Below are positions 8,752-16,963 of a stretch of DNA of 64,000 nucleotides, in pieces (the stretch's first letter is position 1; the number at the start of each line of letters is the position of its first letter). The notes beneath the pieces were generated by a model. That model did not search any database, had not been told where the DNA came from, and was given only the letters and a program-made list of their open reading frames with translations. This DNA comes from PoT sp049331405 (GTDB lineage: Bacteria > Planctomycetota > Planctomycetia > Isosphaerales > Isosphaeraceae), in the NCBI RefSeq assembly GCF_049331405.1, contig NZ_CP186274.1:8494001-8558000 (forward strand), in the 5' to 3' direction. The position numbers and the translations under genes are program-made.

Positions 8752-9637
8752 GCGACGTCTGGGGCGTGGTCTCGAATCATTGCTCGGCAGGGAAGATGGC
8801 GGGATGGAGCCGGGGAACGTCGATCCGACCGACCTCTCCTATATCGCTGTCGACCAGATCGACCCCAATCCGTTCCAGCCCCGTCGGACCTTCGACCCGA
8901 CCGAGATCGCCGCGCTCGCGGATTCGCTCCGCCAACACGGGATGCTCCAGCCGATCCTGGTCCGCCAGGTCGACGATCGCTACCAGCTCATCGCGGGCGA
9001 GCGTCGTCTCCGGGCGAGCATCGAGGCCCGCCTCCACGAGATCCCCGCCCGGATCATGGAGCTGAATGACCAGCGAGTCAGCGAGCTCGCCATGGTCGAG
9101 AACCTCCAGCGCGAGGATCTCAACGCCCTGGAAAAGGCGGCCGCCTTCCGCGACTACCTGTCCAACTACGGCGGTACCCAGGAAGAGCTGGCAGGTCGGC
9201 TCGGCCTCGACCGCTCCACGATCTCCAACCTGATCCGCCTCCTCGATCTGCCGGAAGAGGTCCAGGACGCCGTCCGCAGCAAGCAGATCACCCAGGGCCA
9301 CGCCCGCGCCCTGCTCGGCCTGCCCGATGCCGAACAGCAGCTCGCCGCCTGCAAGCGCGTCATCGCCGAGAGCCTCTCGGTCCGACAGACCGAGGCCCTC
9401 GTCGCCACAGGCGAGCCGACCGTCGCTCGCACGCGGATCCGCAAGGACGCCGCCGACCCCGGCTCGCTCCCCTCGCAGGGGAAGGCCCCCCACTTCGTCG
9501 AGGTCGAGCAGCACCTCTACCAGCGCTTCGGAACCCCGGTCCTCATCCGGGTCCGCAGCAAGGAACGCGGCCAGATCGTGATCGACTTCAACTCCCAGGA
9601 AGAGTTCGATCGCGTGACGGGCCTCATCCGAGGCTGA
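8744..9637 (+). CDS. parB: Chromosome partitioning protein ParB (parS-binding CTPase)
   Basis: ParB loads at parS, spreads as a CTP-dependent clamp and stimulates ParA. The GTG start at 8744 is set by GGAGG nine bases upstream, within the parA end, and by the typical N-terminus VNKRRLGRGLESLLG. The 297-residue protein has the CTP-binding box GERRLRA at residues 85-91, the preceding NPFQPRRxF motif, the helix-turn-helix with EELAGRLGLDRSTISNLIRLL, the KxITxGHARALL stretch, and a C-terminal dimerisation region. Two parS-like sites lie about 4 kb upstream and 1.9 kb downstream. The operon ends at a strong terminator at 9673-9719. Confidence 0.96.
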   Translation: MNKRRLGRGLESLLGREDGGMEPGNVDPTDLSYIAVDQIDPNPFQPRRTFDPTEIAALADSLRQHGMLQPILVRQVDDRYQLIAGERRLRASIEARLHEIPARIMELNDQRVSELAMVENLQREDLNALEKAAAFRDYLSNYGGTQEELAGRLGLDRSTISNLIRLLDLPEEVQDAVRSKQITQGHARALLGLPDAEQQLAACKRVIAESLSVRQTEALVATGEPTVARTRIRKDAADPGSLPSQGKAPHFVEVEQHLYQRFGTPVLIRVRSKERGQIVIDFNSQEEFDRVTGLIRG

Positions 9638-9672
9638 GCCGCGGCTCTACTCGAAGTCACAGACCATGCAGG

Positions 9673-9719
9673 GCAGAGGGGCTTGGCCTTCCACCGAAGG
9701 CCAAGCCCCTCTGCTTTTT
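9673..9719 (+). terminator. Intrinsic terminator of parAB
   Basis: A perfect 18-bp stem (9673-9690 with 9697-9714) and the hexaloop CCACCG are followed by TTTTT. It lies 35 bp after the parB stop. Confidence 0.92.
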
Positions 9720-10130
9720 GCATTTTCAGGTGGATGTCGAACGTATCCTTTCCCCAAGCTCATCCCTTCGTGAAGCCGACGTCATGGAACAGCACCTCCA
9801 GGAACTCAATCCCAGACCATTCAAAGACTTCAGGTTCAGGTGATCATCTGTTTCAGGTCGATAGAGGGCTTCCCATTTCCAGGGTGGGGTAGGGGATTCG
9901 AGAACCGATGTTTCCACGCCACGAAGGTCGCCTCCGTGTTTAAGAATTCGAGCCCGGCCCCGAATACACGGGATTTTAAGGCTCTCTTCCACAAACTTTA
10001 CGAACCTCGACAGATGGCACCTCGATTGCTCCGGGATGAACCGCCCTCACGAACCTCGCCAGTTGCCCGAACTCTGTACTTAGACTCTTAAGTTGGACGA
10101 CGCGATGACCTCCACGGGAGAGTCTAATTA
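9720..10130. other. Intergenic region without a recognised gene
   Basis: About 410 bp, less GC-rich than the flanks, separate the parAB terminator from the kinase-like gene. Short open frames on both strands have non-biased third positions and no ribosome sites. It presumably contains the promoter of the kinase-like gene, but I find no convincing -35/-10 pair. Confidence 0.5.
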
Positions 10131-10838
10131 ATGGACTCCTTGACGCTCGAACGCACTCCGGCGCAGGAGCTGCGAGATTCCCTCTTTCAGGTCGTCACCG
10201 ATCCCAGTCAATCTGACTCGTTGCACAAACTCCTGGGAGCCTTCTGTCACCAGAGCCGAAATGTCCTGAACTCGATGAAGATGAGCTTTTACCTGGCCAA
10301 GCGCGACCACCACGATCCGACGACGGATTTCTGGTGCGACCTCGAGCCCGGTTATCGAATCATTGAACTCTACTTCGACCGCCTGCAGGCGATCTGCCGC
10401 CCGGTTTCGCTGCTGCCCCTAAACGTCTCGCTCGAGATGCTGATCGACGAGCGGCGTCAGGATTGGGTCAAGGTGATGGAGCAGAATCGCCGGGCCTTGC
10501 GATTCATCGAGCCCGCCGAAGCGACGAAGGGGCATTATGACCCGAATCGGCTGCGGGACGGGCTCGACGCCTTCATCCAGTGGCGTGCCATGAGCGGCCC
10601 GCCCGACACCGAAGCAACGCTCGCCTGGGCGTGCGTCGACGGACGATTTGTCATGGAGTGGATCGAGGAAGGAGGTGCCGAAATCGACTCTTCCGCATCC
10701 GACGATGGACCTGCCACTCTTTCGCTTCCCTATCTCGCTCGAGTGATTTCAGCCCACGGAGGGACTCTTGATCTCGACTTCTCCCAGGGTCTACACCTAC
10801 GAATCCAATGGCCAGCGGCTCCCTCAACTCGACGATGA
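10131..10838 (+). CDS. Degenerate histidine kinase-like protein
   Basis: The 235-residue protein resembles the catalytic half of a soluble histidine kinase. Residues 31-60 contain LLGAFCHQSRNVLNSMKMS, a dimerisation-helix H-box with His40. Residues 138-150 (DPNRLRDGLDAF) align with the start of the ATP-binding domain, and the end (LARVISAHGGTLDLD) resembles the last helix and strand of that domain. The usual N-box asparagine and the DxGxG loop are not apparent, so ATP binding is doubtful. No membrane or sensor domain is present. GGGAGAG upstream gives a ribosome site. The receiver gene begins 7 bp after the stop, so the two are probably partners. Confidence 0.55.
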   Translation: MDSLTLERTPAQELRDSLFQVVTDPSQSDSLHKLLGAFCHQSRNVLNSMKMSFYLAKRDHHDPTTDFWCDLEPGYRIIELYFDRLQAICRPVSLLPLNVSLEMLIDERRQDWVKVMEQNRRALRFIEPAEATKGHYDPNRLRDGLDAFIQWRAMSGPPDTEATLAWACVDGRFVMEWIEEGGAEIDSSASDDGPATLSLPYLARVISAHGGTLDLDFSQGLHLRIQWPAAPSTRR

Positions 10839-10845
10839 GACCAAG

Positions 10846-11274
10846 ATGACTCTAACCCTGGCCCCGTCGTTCGCCGCGCAGTCGCGGACTCAGCAGCCTT
10901 ACGTCCTCATCGTTGACGACCACATCTCCAGCCTGAAGCGGATGTCTCAGATCATCGAGAGGGCAGGGCACGCCTGCGAGACCGCGGAGTCGGCCAGTCA
11001 GGCCGTGGCCATCTGCGACCGCCGCCGGCCGCAGGTCGTCGTCACCGACCTCGCCATGCCCAACCTCGACGGCTGCGGACTCGCCTCATGGCTGGGTGCC
11101 CGTTACCCCTCGATCCCGCTGCTCCTGATGACCGGACAGATGCTCGACGCCCGCGAGCTCGTCGACCTCCGGCGTCGTTTCACCGCCGTTTTCCCCAAGC
11201 CCGTCGACGTCGACTGGTTCCTCGAGTGCCTGGACCGCCTCATGCCGGCTCACGGTTTTTCGAGCCGACCTTGA
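10846..11274 (+). CDS. Stand-alone response regulator receiver protein
   Basis: This is a single CheY-like receiver domain of 142 residues. The acidic pair Asp24/Asp25 (VDDH), phospho-acceptor Asp68 (VVTDLAMPNLDG), the switch Thr96 (LLLMTGQ) and the Lys118 (FPKPVD) are all present, so it should be phosphorylatable. There is no output domain. I start it at ATG 10846, just after the upstream stop; a TTG at 10768 with a GGAGG sequence would give 26 extra residues overlapping the kinase-like gene. It most likely acts by protein contact with the upstream kinase-like protein or an unknown kinase. The stop overlaps the -35 of the tRNA-Pro promoter. Confidence 0.8.
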   Translation: MTLTLAPSFAAQSRTQQPYVLIVDDHISSLKRMSQIIERAGHACETAESASQAVAICDRRRPQVVVTDLAMPNLDGCGLASWLGARYPSIPLLLMTGQMLDARELVDLRRRFTAVFPKPVDVDWFLECLDRLMPAHGFSSRP

Positions 11275-11300
11275 CCTTTCGACCGGTATAACTTTAGGAT
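11271..11300 (+). promoter_or_regulatory. Promoter of tRNA-Pro
   Basis: TTGACC at 11271-11276, whose TGA is also the stop of the preceding gene, and TAGGAT at 11295-11300 are spaced by 18 bp. The predicted start lies about 13 nt before the tRNA. Confidence 0.5.
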
Positions 11301-11319
11301 GCGTTCCGTCAGACCCATT

Positions 11320-11394
11320 CGGGGCGTAGCGCAGCCTGGTTAGCGCGCCTGCCTTGGGAGCAGGAGGTCACCAGTTCGAATCTGGTCGCCCCGA
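11320..11394 (+). tRNA. tRNA-Pro (anticodon TGG)
   Basis: The 75-nt cloverleaf has acceptor CGGGGCG pairing with CGCCCCG and discriminator A. The anticodon stem CCTGC/GCAGG flanks the loop CTTGGGA, giving anticodon TGG. The T-arm is CCAGTTCGAATCTGG, a 5-bp stem with a standard loop. CCA is not encoded. Confidence 0.95.
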
Positions 11395-11488
11395 TTCTGT
11401 AGCAAACGCATCCACCTTTCGTTCGCTCTCGCCGCTATTCACCCTCGATGCAGTTTCCCCGATCGAGGATCCTCGCTGGGATCCGGTT

Positions 11489-11504
11489 GGTTTCACGTGA
11501 AACC
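11489..11504. promoter_or_regulatory. parS-like ParB binding site 2
   Basis: GGTTTCACGTGAAACC is a perfect 16-bp palindrome that contains the complete 14-bp core of the parS consensus and differs only at the two outermost bases. It lies in the gap between tRNA-Pro and deoC, 1.85 kb downstream of parB. Confidence 0.85.
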
Positions 11505-11599
11505 GCCGAAACGCGTGGCACGTCGAGCATTGCGTTCATATTCGCTACGTGAACATGCTCGTGGAATATGGTGTCGATTGAGGCCGGTTTCGAAAGATC

Positions 11600-11645
11600 A
11601 AAGGCGTCGCTCCGGGCCGTGAAATCGACCCGAGGCGACGCCTTT
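11600..11645. terminator. Hairpin downstream of deoC
   Basis: AAAGGCGTCGC at 11600-11610 pairs with GCGACGCCTTT at 11635-11645 around a 24-nt loop. On the minus strand it is followed by a weak T-containing tail. It is the likely end of the deoC transcript. Confidence 0.5.
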
Positions 11646-11675
11646 CTTCGTGCCTGGCGTCCGATTCAGTCAGTT

Positions 11676-12359
11676 TCAGTGACCGAGCCTCGCCTTGAGT
11701 TCGTCGAGGATCTCGGCGGTCCAGCTGGAACCGATGCGGTCGCAGCCGAGTTCGGCGACGGCGATCATCGAGTCGAGGTCCCGAATTCCGCCCGCGGCCT
11801 TCAGCTTCACGTGGTCAGGGGAGGCCTTGCGCATGAGGATCAGGTCCGAGTTCGTGGACCCTCCGGTGCCGTAGCCGGTGGAGGTCTTCACGTAGTCGGC
11901 GTTCACCTCGCCGCAGATCTCACAGAGCTTGATCTTCTGGGAGTCGTTGAGGTAGCAGTTCTCGAAGATCACCTTCACGATCGCGCCCCCATCGTGGGCG
12001 ACCTTGGTGACCTCGGCGATGTCGTCGCGGACGAGGTCCCACTCGCCGGCGATCGCGTGGCCGATGTTGATGACCATGTCGAGCTCGGTCGCCCCGTCGG
12101 CCATCGCGTGTCGCGACTCGAAGACCTTGACCGCCGTGGCATGCCCGCCGTGGGGGAAGCCGATCGTCGTCCCCACTTCGACGTCTGTGCCTCGCAGGAT
12201 CTCGCTCGCGAGCTTCACGGCGAAGGGCTTGATGCAGACGCTCGCCACCTGGTAACGCGCTGCGAGGCGGCAGCCCTCGGCGAGTTCCTCGGGCGTGAGG
12301 ATCGGGCTCAGGAGCGAGTGATCGATCCGCTTGGCAATCGACTCGTAGGTTAGCGACAT
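11676..12359 (-). CDS. deoC: Deoxyribose-phosphate aldolase
   Basis: This class I aldolase cleaves 2-deoxyribose-5-phosphate to glyceraldehyde-3-phosphate and acetaldehyde in deoxynucleoside breakdown. The 227-residue product from ATG 12359 has the N-terminal RIDHSLLSP, the conserved CIKP segment, the acidic ELDMVINIG (Asp94) and the Schiff-base lysine in YVKTSTGYGTGG (Lys158). Phosphate-loop glycines follow (KAAGGIRD). A longer frame back to 12416 adds residues not seen in the family; GGAG lies about 10 nt before the chosen ATG. It is convergent with tRNA-Pro. Confidence 0.94.
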   Translation of the reverse strand: MSLTYESIAKRIDHSLLSPILTPEELAEGCRLAARYQVASVCIKPFAVKLASEILRGTDVEVGTTIGFPHGGHATAVKVFESRHAMADGATELDMVINIGHAIAGEWDLVRDDIAEVTKVAHDGGAIVKVIFENCYLNDSQKIKLCEICGEVNADYVKTSTGYGTGGSTNSDLILMRKASPDHVKLKAAGGIRDLDSMIAVAELGCDRIGSSWTAEILDELKARLGH

Positions 12360-12452
12360 CAGGAGGGAACTCCGGAGAGGAGAGTCGACGGGTCTGGAAC
12401 TCGCCGAGGTCCGCATCCGGAACGCGTTCCGGGGAACCTGAAAGCGACGGCC

Positions 12453-13736
12453 TCAGCGCACCGGGTAGAGCGAACGACGCGATTCCAATGCCGATTTCGG
12501 CGGGGGGTTCGGCCGCTTCGACGTGAGGTTCGGTCGGAACATCATGAGCACGACGAGGGGGAGGTAAAGCAGGACCAGCGTCCCCCCTTCTTCCAGATAC
12601 CAGAACTGGCTCGCGACCAGGAGCGCCGCGCTCAGGGCGATCAGCTCGCCGAGGTTCTTCTGGGCCGGCCAGAGCGTGGTGACGAGCACGAGCGCCAGAT
12701 ACAGGATGAGAACCGGAAGGCGATAAGTCCCCTCGATCCCCGACCAAAAACTGCCCGAAGGAGGGGGTTCGACGCCCGGGAAGATCCCGACCTCGGCCAG
12801 GCTACGGGCCCCGAGCGCCCTGGCCCATTCCGAGAGTCCTGGCACCTTCGCGCCGATGAGCCCGCAGATCGCCACGGCACCGAGCCCGATGAGCAAGAAC
12901 CGCCATGCCCCTCGGCCTCGATAGAACCCGGCCCAGGGCGCGACGAGCCCGAGGCAGGCGGGCATCCATCCCGCGGCGAGGCCGATCAGGACGCCGCTGA
13001 GGCTCGGGCGCATGTAGCAGACGAGTGCCCAGACGATGAGCGCAGCGGGGATCACCTGACCGCTATCGACGAGCGCAATCCTGGTGTAGGGGGATATGAG
13101 ATAACACGTGGCCGCCGCGAGCCCGGCTATAGGCCTCTCGAAATGTCGCCAGCCAACGATGATCAGGCCAATGGCGAGCGCCAGGTGCGCGAGGCTTGCA
13201 AGGACGCGCGAGACGATGACCTGCGGCCGTTCTCTCCTCAACGAGCTAGGGAGGATCAGGCTCCGCTTGAGGACGTCGTCGAGTTGCTCGACAGCGTCGA
13301 TCGACTTCGGGGTGGGGGAGGTATTCACACGCCCCCCGGGATCCGCCGGGTTCCGCTTCGCGCCGTCGTCGACGGGGAGGCTCACGGTCTCGGCGACGAG
13401 GAGCCCGAGCACGCCGATGGAGAGGCAGGCGAGTCCCGCCGCATTCAGGTTCGGCTCGAGCAAGGGTCGACGTGTCAGGCCGAGGTCGAGGAGGCAGCGG
13501 ACGAGCCAGAAGGCCGATCCGAAGAAGAGCCAGACGAAGGCGATCCAGGGTTGATTCGCGCCGTTGCCGACGAGGATCATCATCCCCGGTGAAAGGGCGA
13601 AGAGGAGCAGCAGGTCGAGGTTGCGCACGCTCCAGACGCGGCTGAACTTGAAGAAGAGCGTCAGGCAGCCGGTCAGCGACAAGAATAGCCAGACTTCAGG
13701 ACCGATCCCCAGGTCCTGTACCAACGAACCGCTCAC
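12453..13736 (-). CDS. Conserved polytopic membrane protein of unknown function
   Basis: I do not recognise a named family. The 427-residue product from GTG 13736 is strongly hydrophobic, with about ten to twelve membrane segments. There is a long polar loop around residues 125-165, containing DDGAKRNPADPGGRV, and a short basic C-terminal tail. The segment WMPACLGLVAPWAGFYRGRG hints at a glycosyltransferase-C-like or polymer-synthesis membrane protein, but no catalytic motif is evident. AGAGAGG precedes the GTG, and frames reaching back to 13865 lack hydrophobic or conserved content. It lies downstream of rnc in the same direction, with a hairpin at 13784-13808 in the gap. Confidence 0.65.
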   Translation of the reverse strand: MSGSLVQDLGIGPEVWLFLSLTGCLTLFFKFSRVWSVRNLDLLLLFALSPGMMILVGNGANQPWIAFVWLFFGSAFWLVRCLLDLGLTRRPLLEPNLNAAGLACLSIGVLGLLVAETVSLPVDDGAKRNPADPGGRVNTSPTPKSIDAVEQLDDVLKRSLILPSSLRRERPQVIVSRVLASLAHLALAIGLIIVGWRHFERPIAGLAAATCYLISPYTRIALVDSGQVIPAALIVWALVCYMRPSLSGVLIGLAAGWMPACLGLVAPWAGFYRGRGAWRFLLIGLGAVAICGLIGAKVPGLSEWARALGARSLAEVGIFPGVEPPPSGSFWSGIEGTYRLPVLILYLALVLVTTLWPAQKNLGELIALSAALLVASQFWYLEEGGTLVLLYLPLVVLMMFRPNLTSKRPNPPPKSALESRRSLYPVR

Positions 13737-13783
13737 GGTGTCCTCTCTCTGCGGTGGAATGCGTCGATGAGAGATTCGCGGAG

Positions 13784-13808
13784 GGGGCGACTCGAAACGA
13801 GTCGCCCC
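13784..13808. repeat. Perfect hairpin between rnc and the membrane protein gene
   Basis: GGGGCGACTCG and CGAGTCGCCCC form an 11-bp stem with an AAA loop. No T-run is present on either strand, so it may be an RNA-processing or stability element; notably it sits directly after the RNase III gene. Confidence 0.5.
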
Positions 13809-13890
13809 GCATGGCTCAATCGGAGAGAATCTTAAATGTCCTGCGTGAAGGCCGCAAGACACCACGCTCGCCGAGTCGACCGGTCCGCGG

Positions 13891-14655
13891 TCAGTCCGAC
13901 TCGAAGGGGACGGCCTCGCCCGAGAGCTGGCTCAGGGCGTTCATGGCAGCCCTCTGCTCGGCGTCCTTCTTGTTCCGGCCCCAGGCGGGGGCGTAGCGAA
14001 GCGTCCCGATCTGGGCCGAGATCTTGAAGCACTTGGAGTGATCGGGGCCTTTTTCGTCCAGCAGGTGATAGGTCGGGGTCTCCCCGAACTGACGCTGGGC
14101 GACCTGCTGGAGGTTGCTCTTGTAGTTGATCCCACCCTGGCCGCCGACGGTGGCGTCGATCTCGGCCTCGATGTGGCGGAGGATGAAGCTCTGGGCCGCG
14201 GCCATACCGCCGTCGAGATAGATCGCGCCGATCAGACTTTCGAAGACATCGGCGAGCGCCGACGACGGCGTCTCTTCCTGACCGCCCATGCCTTTACCCA
14301 GAACCAGGAACTCGTCGAGCCCCAGCCGTTGAGAAATCTTGGCACAGGTCCTGCGAGAGACCACGACGGACTTGATTCGCGTCAGGTCCCCTTCGAGGTA
14401 CTCGGGGAACTTGCGGAAGAGGAGTTCGCAGACGATGGCGCCGAGGATAGCGTCGCCGAGGAATTCGAGTCGCTCGTTGGAGACGAGCCGGTGATTCGCG
14501 CCCGAGGCGTGGGTGAGTGCTTCACGCAAATACGTGGCGTCGCGGAAGCGGTACTTGAGCACCTCCTGGCAATGCTCGAGTTGTGTCGCTTCGTCGCGTG
14601 GGTTCGGATCGGGCATGTTCGCACCAACATGGCGCCCAAGGAGTTGCGTGGCCAT
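13891..14655 (-). CDS. rnc: Ribonuclease III
   Basis: This double-strand-specific endoribonuclease matures rRNA and processes structured mRNAs. The product has the catalytic signature NERLEFLGDAILG at residues 60-72, the second acidic site in ADVFESLIGAIYLDGG, and a C-terminal double-stranded RNA binding domain beginning near NYKSNLQQVAQ and including GRNKKDAEQRAAMNAL. The start is uncertain. ATG 14655 gives 254 residues, but a TTGACA-N17-TAGCCT promoter ends only five bases before it, so it would be leaderless. The next in-frame ATG at 14616 would have a leader of about 38 nt and still keep the whole catalytic domain. Confidence 0.95.
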   Translation of the reverse strand: MATQLLGRHVGANMPDPNPRDEATQLEHCQEVLKYRFRDATYLREALTHASGANHRLVSNERLEFLGDAILGAIVCELLFRKFPEYLEGDLTRIKSVVVSRRTCAKISQRLGLDEFLVLGKGMGGQEETPSSALADVFESLIGAIYLDGGMAAAQSFILRHIEAEIDATVGGQGGINYKSNLQQVAQRQFGETPTYHLLDEKGPDHSKCFKISAQIGTLRYAPAWGRNKKDAEQRAAMNALSQLSGEAVPFESD

Positions 14656-14660
14656 GTGTT

Positions 14661-14689
14661 AGGCTAACCCTGTACGCCCGGTCTGTCAA
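14661..14689 (-). promoter_or_regulatory. Promoter of rnc
   Basis: On the minus strand TTGACA (14684-14689) and TAGCCT (14661-14666) are separated by 17 bp. The start of transcription would fall at or next to ATG 14655. Confidence 0.55.
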
Positions 14690-14753
14690 CCTGGCCCAAC
14701 GGCGCGACGGGCACGAATCGTGCACGGAAGGGGAGCGGCCGCCACCGGAGCCT

Positions 14754-14783
14754 TTGACCCTTCCTGCCGGCAGGCGTTATGAT
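14754..14783 (+). promoter_or_regulatory. Promoter of the EF-P-like gene
   Basis: TTGACC at 14754-14759 and TATGAT at 14778-14783 are separated by 18 bp. The predicted leader to the GTG at 14867 is about 75 nt. It is divergent from the rnc promoter, 65 bp away. Confidence 0.55.
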
Positions 14784-14866
14784 GGCCGGTCGTCGAGGCA
14801 TACACCCGCAGACATTGGCCCAAGCCCTCGCCCCTTCGACGGGCAGGGTCCGGAGGATCGGCCGCC

Positions 14867-15436
14867 GTGGTTCCCGCGAAAGACTTCAAGCGTCGGATGG
14901 TCGTCGAGATTGACGGCGCCCCCCACATGATCGAGCACATCCAGGTCCAGTCCCCCTCCGCGCGGGGTGCGGCCACGCTCTACAAAATCAAGGCCCGCAA
15001 CCTCAAGACGAAGAACCGGGTCGAGAAGAGCTATCGCGGCACCGACACCCTCCCCGAGTCGAGCTTCGAACGCAGGCCGATCCAGTTCCTCTACCGGGAC
15101 GCCGACGGCTGCCACTTCATGGACTCGGCCGACTACAACCAGTTCTCGATGACCATTGATGATCTGAAGGACCAGATCCCGTTCATGTCCGAGAACATGG
15201 AAGGGGTCGAGGCCATGGTCGTTGACGACGAAGTGATCGGGATCGAGTTGCCGGATACGGTGGACCTCGCCATCCTCGAGACCACGCCGGGCGTCCGCGG
15301 CAACTCGGCGACCGGCCGAACCAAGCCGGCCAAGTTGGCGACCGGCCACACGGTGCAGGTCCCAGAGCACCTCGACGAAGGCGTCACCGTCCGGGTCGAC
15401 ACCCGAACGGGGGAGTACCTCGGTCGCGCCAACTGA
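14867..15436 (+). CDS. yeiP: Elongation factor P-like protein (EfpL/YeiP type)
   Basis: This tRNA-shaped three-domain protein binds the ribosome between the P and E sites and relieves stalling at difficult, e.g. proline-rich, stretches. The 189-residue product opens DFKRRMVVEIDGAPH and carries QSPSARGAATLYK at residues 28-40. The tip residue is Arg33 in a PSARGA loop rather than the lysine of the PGKG loop of classical EF-P, which is the hallmark of the YeiP/EfpL branch. Domains II and III end in DTRTGEYLGRAN, normal for the family. GTG start with CGGAGG ten bases upstream. Whether a classical efp exists elsewhere in the genome is unknown. Confidence 0.85.
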   Translation: MVPAKDFKRRMVVEIDGAPHMIEHIQVQSPSARGAATLYKIKARNLKTKNRVEKSYRGTDTLPESSFERRPIQFLYRDADGCHFMDSADYNQFSMTIDDLKDQIPFMSENMEGVEAMVVDDEVIGIELPDTVDLAILETTPGVRGNSATGRTKPAKLATGHTVQVPEHLDEGVTVRVDTRTGEYLGRAN

Positions 15437-15472
15437 GCCGGATCGGATCGCTGAGGGCTCGGGCCTGGAGGC

Positions 15473-16897
15473 TCATGGCTCCCAGTGCCCCTTGTACCAA
15501 AACGGCTCCCCCGTCTCCCAAGGCCGGTACGTGTTGCAGAACTCGATCCGCTCGGCGATGCTCGGGTGGGTCGAGCGCCAGAGCATGAAGAAGAGGCCGG
15601 GGCGGGGGTTGCTCAGATTCTCGCGCTGGAGGGTGGCGAAAGCCTGGGCGGCCGATCGGTTCGCCCGGGTGATTTCGAGGGCGAAGCGGTCGGCCTCGTG
15701 TTCCTGGTTCCGGCTATACGCGTTGGCGACCGGGACCAGCACCAGGCTCGAGGCGTGCATCAGTAGCAGGATCAAAGGGATCGCCGCCGCGTCGGAGAGG
15801 CGTTCGAAGCCGAACCACCGCAAGTTGCGGGCGATCAGCCAGCGCCCGGCCCGATCCACCCAGAAAAGGCCCGCCAGGGTCATGAACGACGAGAGCAGGA
15901 TGGATCGGGGGATGTGCCCCAGTACGTAATGCCCCATCTCGTGCCCCATCACCGCCAGGACTTCTCGGTCGTTCAACTTGGCGATGAGAGTGTCCCAGAG
16001 CACGATCCTGCGCGTGCCGAAGACGCCCGTCACGTAGGCGTTCATCGCCTTCGTGTCACGGCTCTTGTCCACCTCGAAGATCTCACTCCCGCCGATCCCC
16101 GCCTTGTCGGCAAGCGACACGATCTTCGCCTCGAGCCCTTTGTCCTTCATCGGGCCGAATTCATTGAAAAGCGGGTCGACCCAGACCGGCTTGACCATGA
16201 CGACGACGAAAATGAACGGGATCGTCAATAAGGTCGTGACGAGCCACCAGTTTCGCGGACGCCGCGCGATCAGCAAGAGCGGGATCCAGGTGAAGAAGAA
16301 TGCGGTCAGGGCATCGACCATGAGCATCTTCCCGGCATCGCCGATCCAACGCGCGAATGACTGGTTCGAAAGCCCATACTCATGCTGCCGCACGAACCCT
16401 CGGTAGTAGTCGAGCGGCAGGTCGATCAGGAAGACGAGCCCCAGATACGCGACGATGTAGATCCCGACCGACAGGAACCAGAAGACCCGCGTCGGTTCTG
16501 GGATCCCTTTGGACTTGGTCCTCTTGTCCCCGACATCCGGCGCGTCGATGGCCCCATCCGAGAGTGCGAGGGGGCGGACCTCGCCCTTGCCACGACGGGG
16601 CAGCAGGGCCATTCGCCTGGCAAATCCCTGGATTCTGGCCGAGATCCCCGACCATAGGATGATCGCGGGGACGAGGAACGCCCAAATCTGGCCGACTCCC
16701 CAGAGCCAGTTCCCCGTCCGGTAATAGCGCATGGCCGTGGGAGTCGGGACGGGCACTGCGACGTGCTGCCGCTCGTCGACCTCGGCCTCATCCTTCGTAA
16801 CGGGGACGGGAGCCGAGGCTGGCTCGGCCCCTCTCGACTCCGCCGATGAACCGAACGCCAGGGCGCCGAGGAAGACGATGAGGCGAATCCAGGGCAT
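15473..16897 (-). CDS. M48 family (Ste24/CAAX protease-like) membrane metallopeptidase
   Basis: This is a zinc metallopeptidase with several membrane helices and its active site at the cytoplasmic face. The 474-residue protein starts with a hydrophobic segment resembling a signal (MPWIRLIVFLGALAFG). It has about six further helices, then VMGHEMGHYVLGH around residues 314-326 (the HExxH zinc motif, with Met at x) and the third ligand in NQEHEADRFALE. The arrangement resembles the Ste24p/CAAX prenyl protease 1 group, which trims prenylated proteins in eukaryotes and handles membrane protein quality control in bacteria. It follows the JAMM peptidase gene by 66 bp on the same strand, so it may be transcribed with the ubiquitin-like cluster. 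Confidence 0.88.
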   Translation of the reverse strand: MPWIRLIVFLGALAFGSSAESRGAEPASAPVPVTKDEAEVDERQHVAVPVPTPTAMRYYRTGNWLWGVGQIWAFLVPAIILWSGISARIQGFARRMALLPRRGKGEVRPLALSDGAIDAPDVGDKRTKSKGIPEPTRVFWFLSVGIYIVAYLGLVFLIDLPLDYYRGFVRQHEYGLSNQSFARWIGDAGKMLMVDALTAFFFTWIPLLLIARRPRNWWLVTTLLTIPFIFVVVMVKPVWVDPLFNEFGPMKDKGLEAKIVSLADKAGIGGSEIFEVDKSRDTKAMNAYVTGVFGTRRIVLWDTLIAKLNDREVLAVMGHEMGHYVLGHIPRSILLSSFMTLAGLFWVDRAGRWLIARNLRWFGFERLSDAAAIPLILLLMHASSLVLVPVANAYSRNQEHEADRFALEITRANRSAAQAFATLQRENLSNPRPGLFFMLWRSTHPSIAERIEFCNTYRPWETGEPFWYKGHWEP

Positions 16898-16963
16898 CGG
16901 TCATTCTCGAAGGTGCAAGTTGTCGGCTCGTCGAGGGCGCAAGGGAATCACTTCGGTTCGCGA

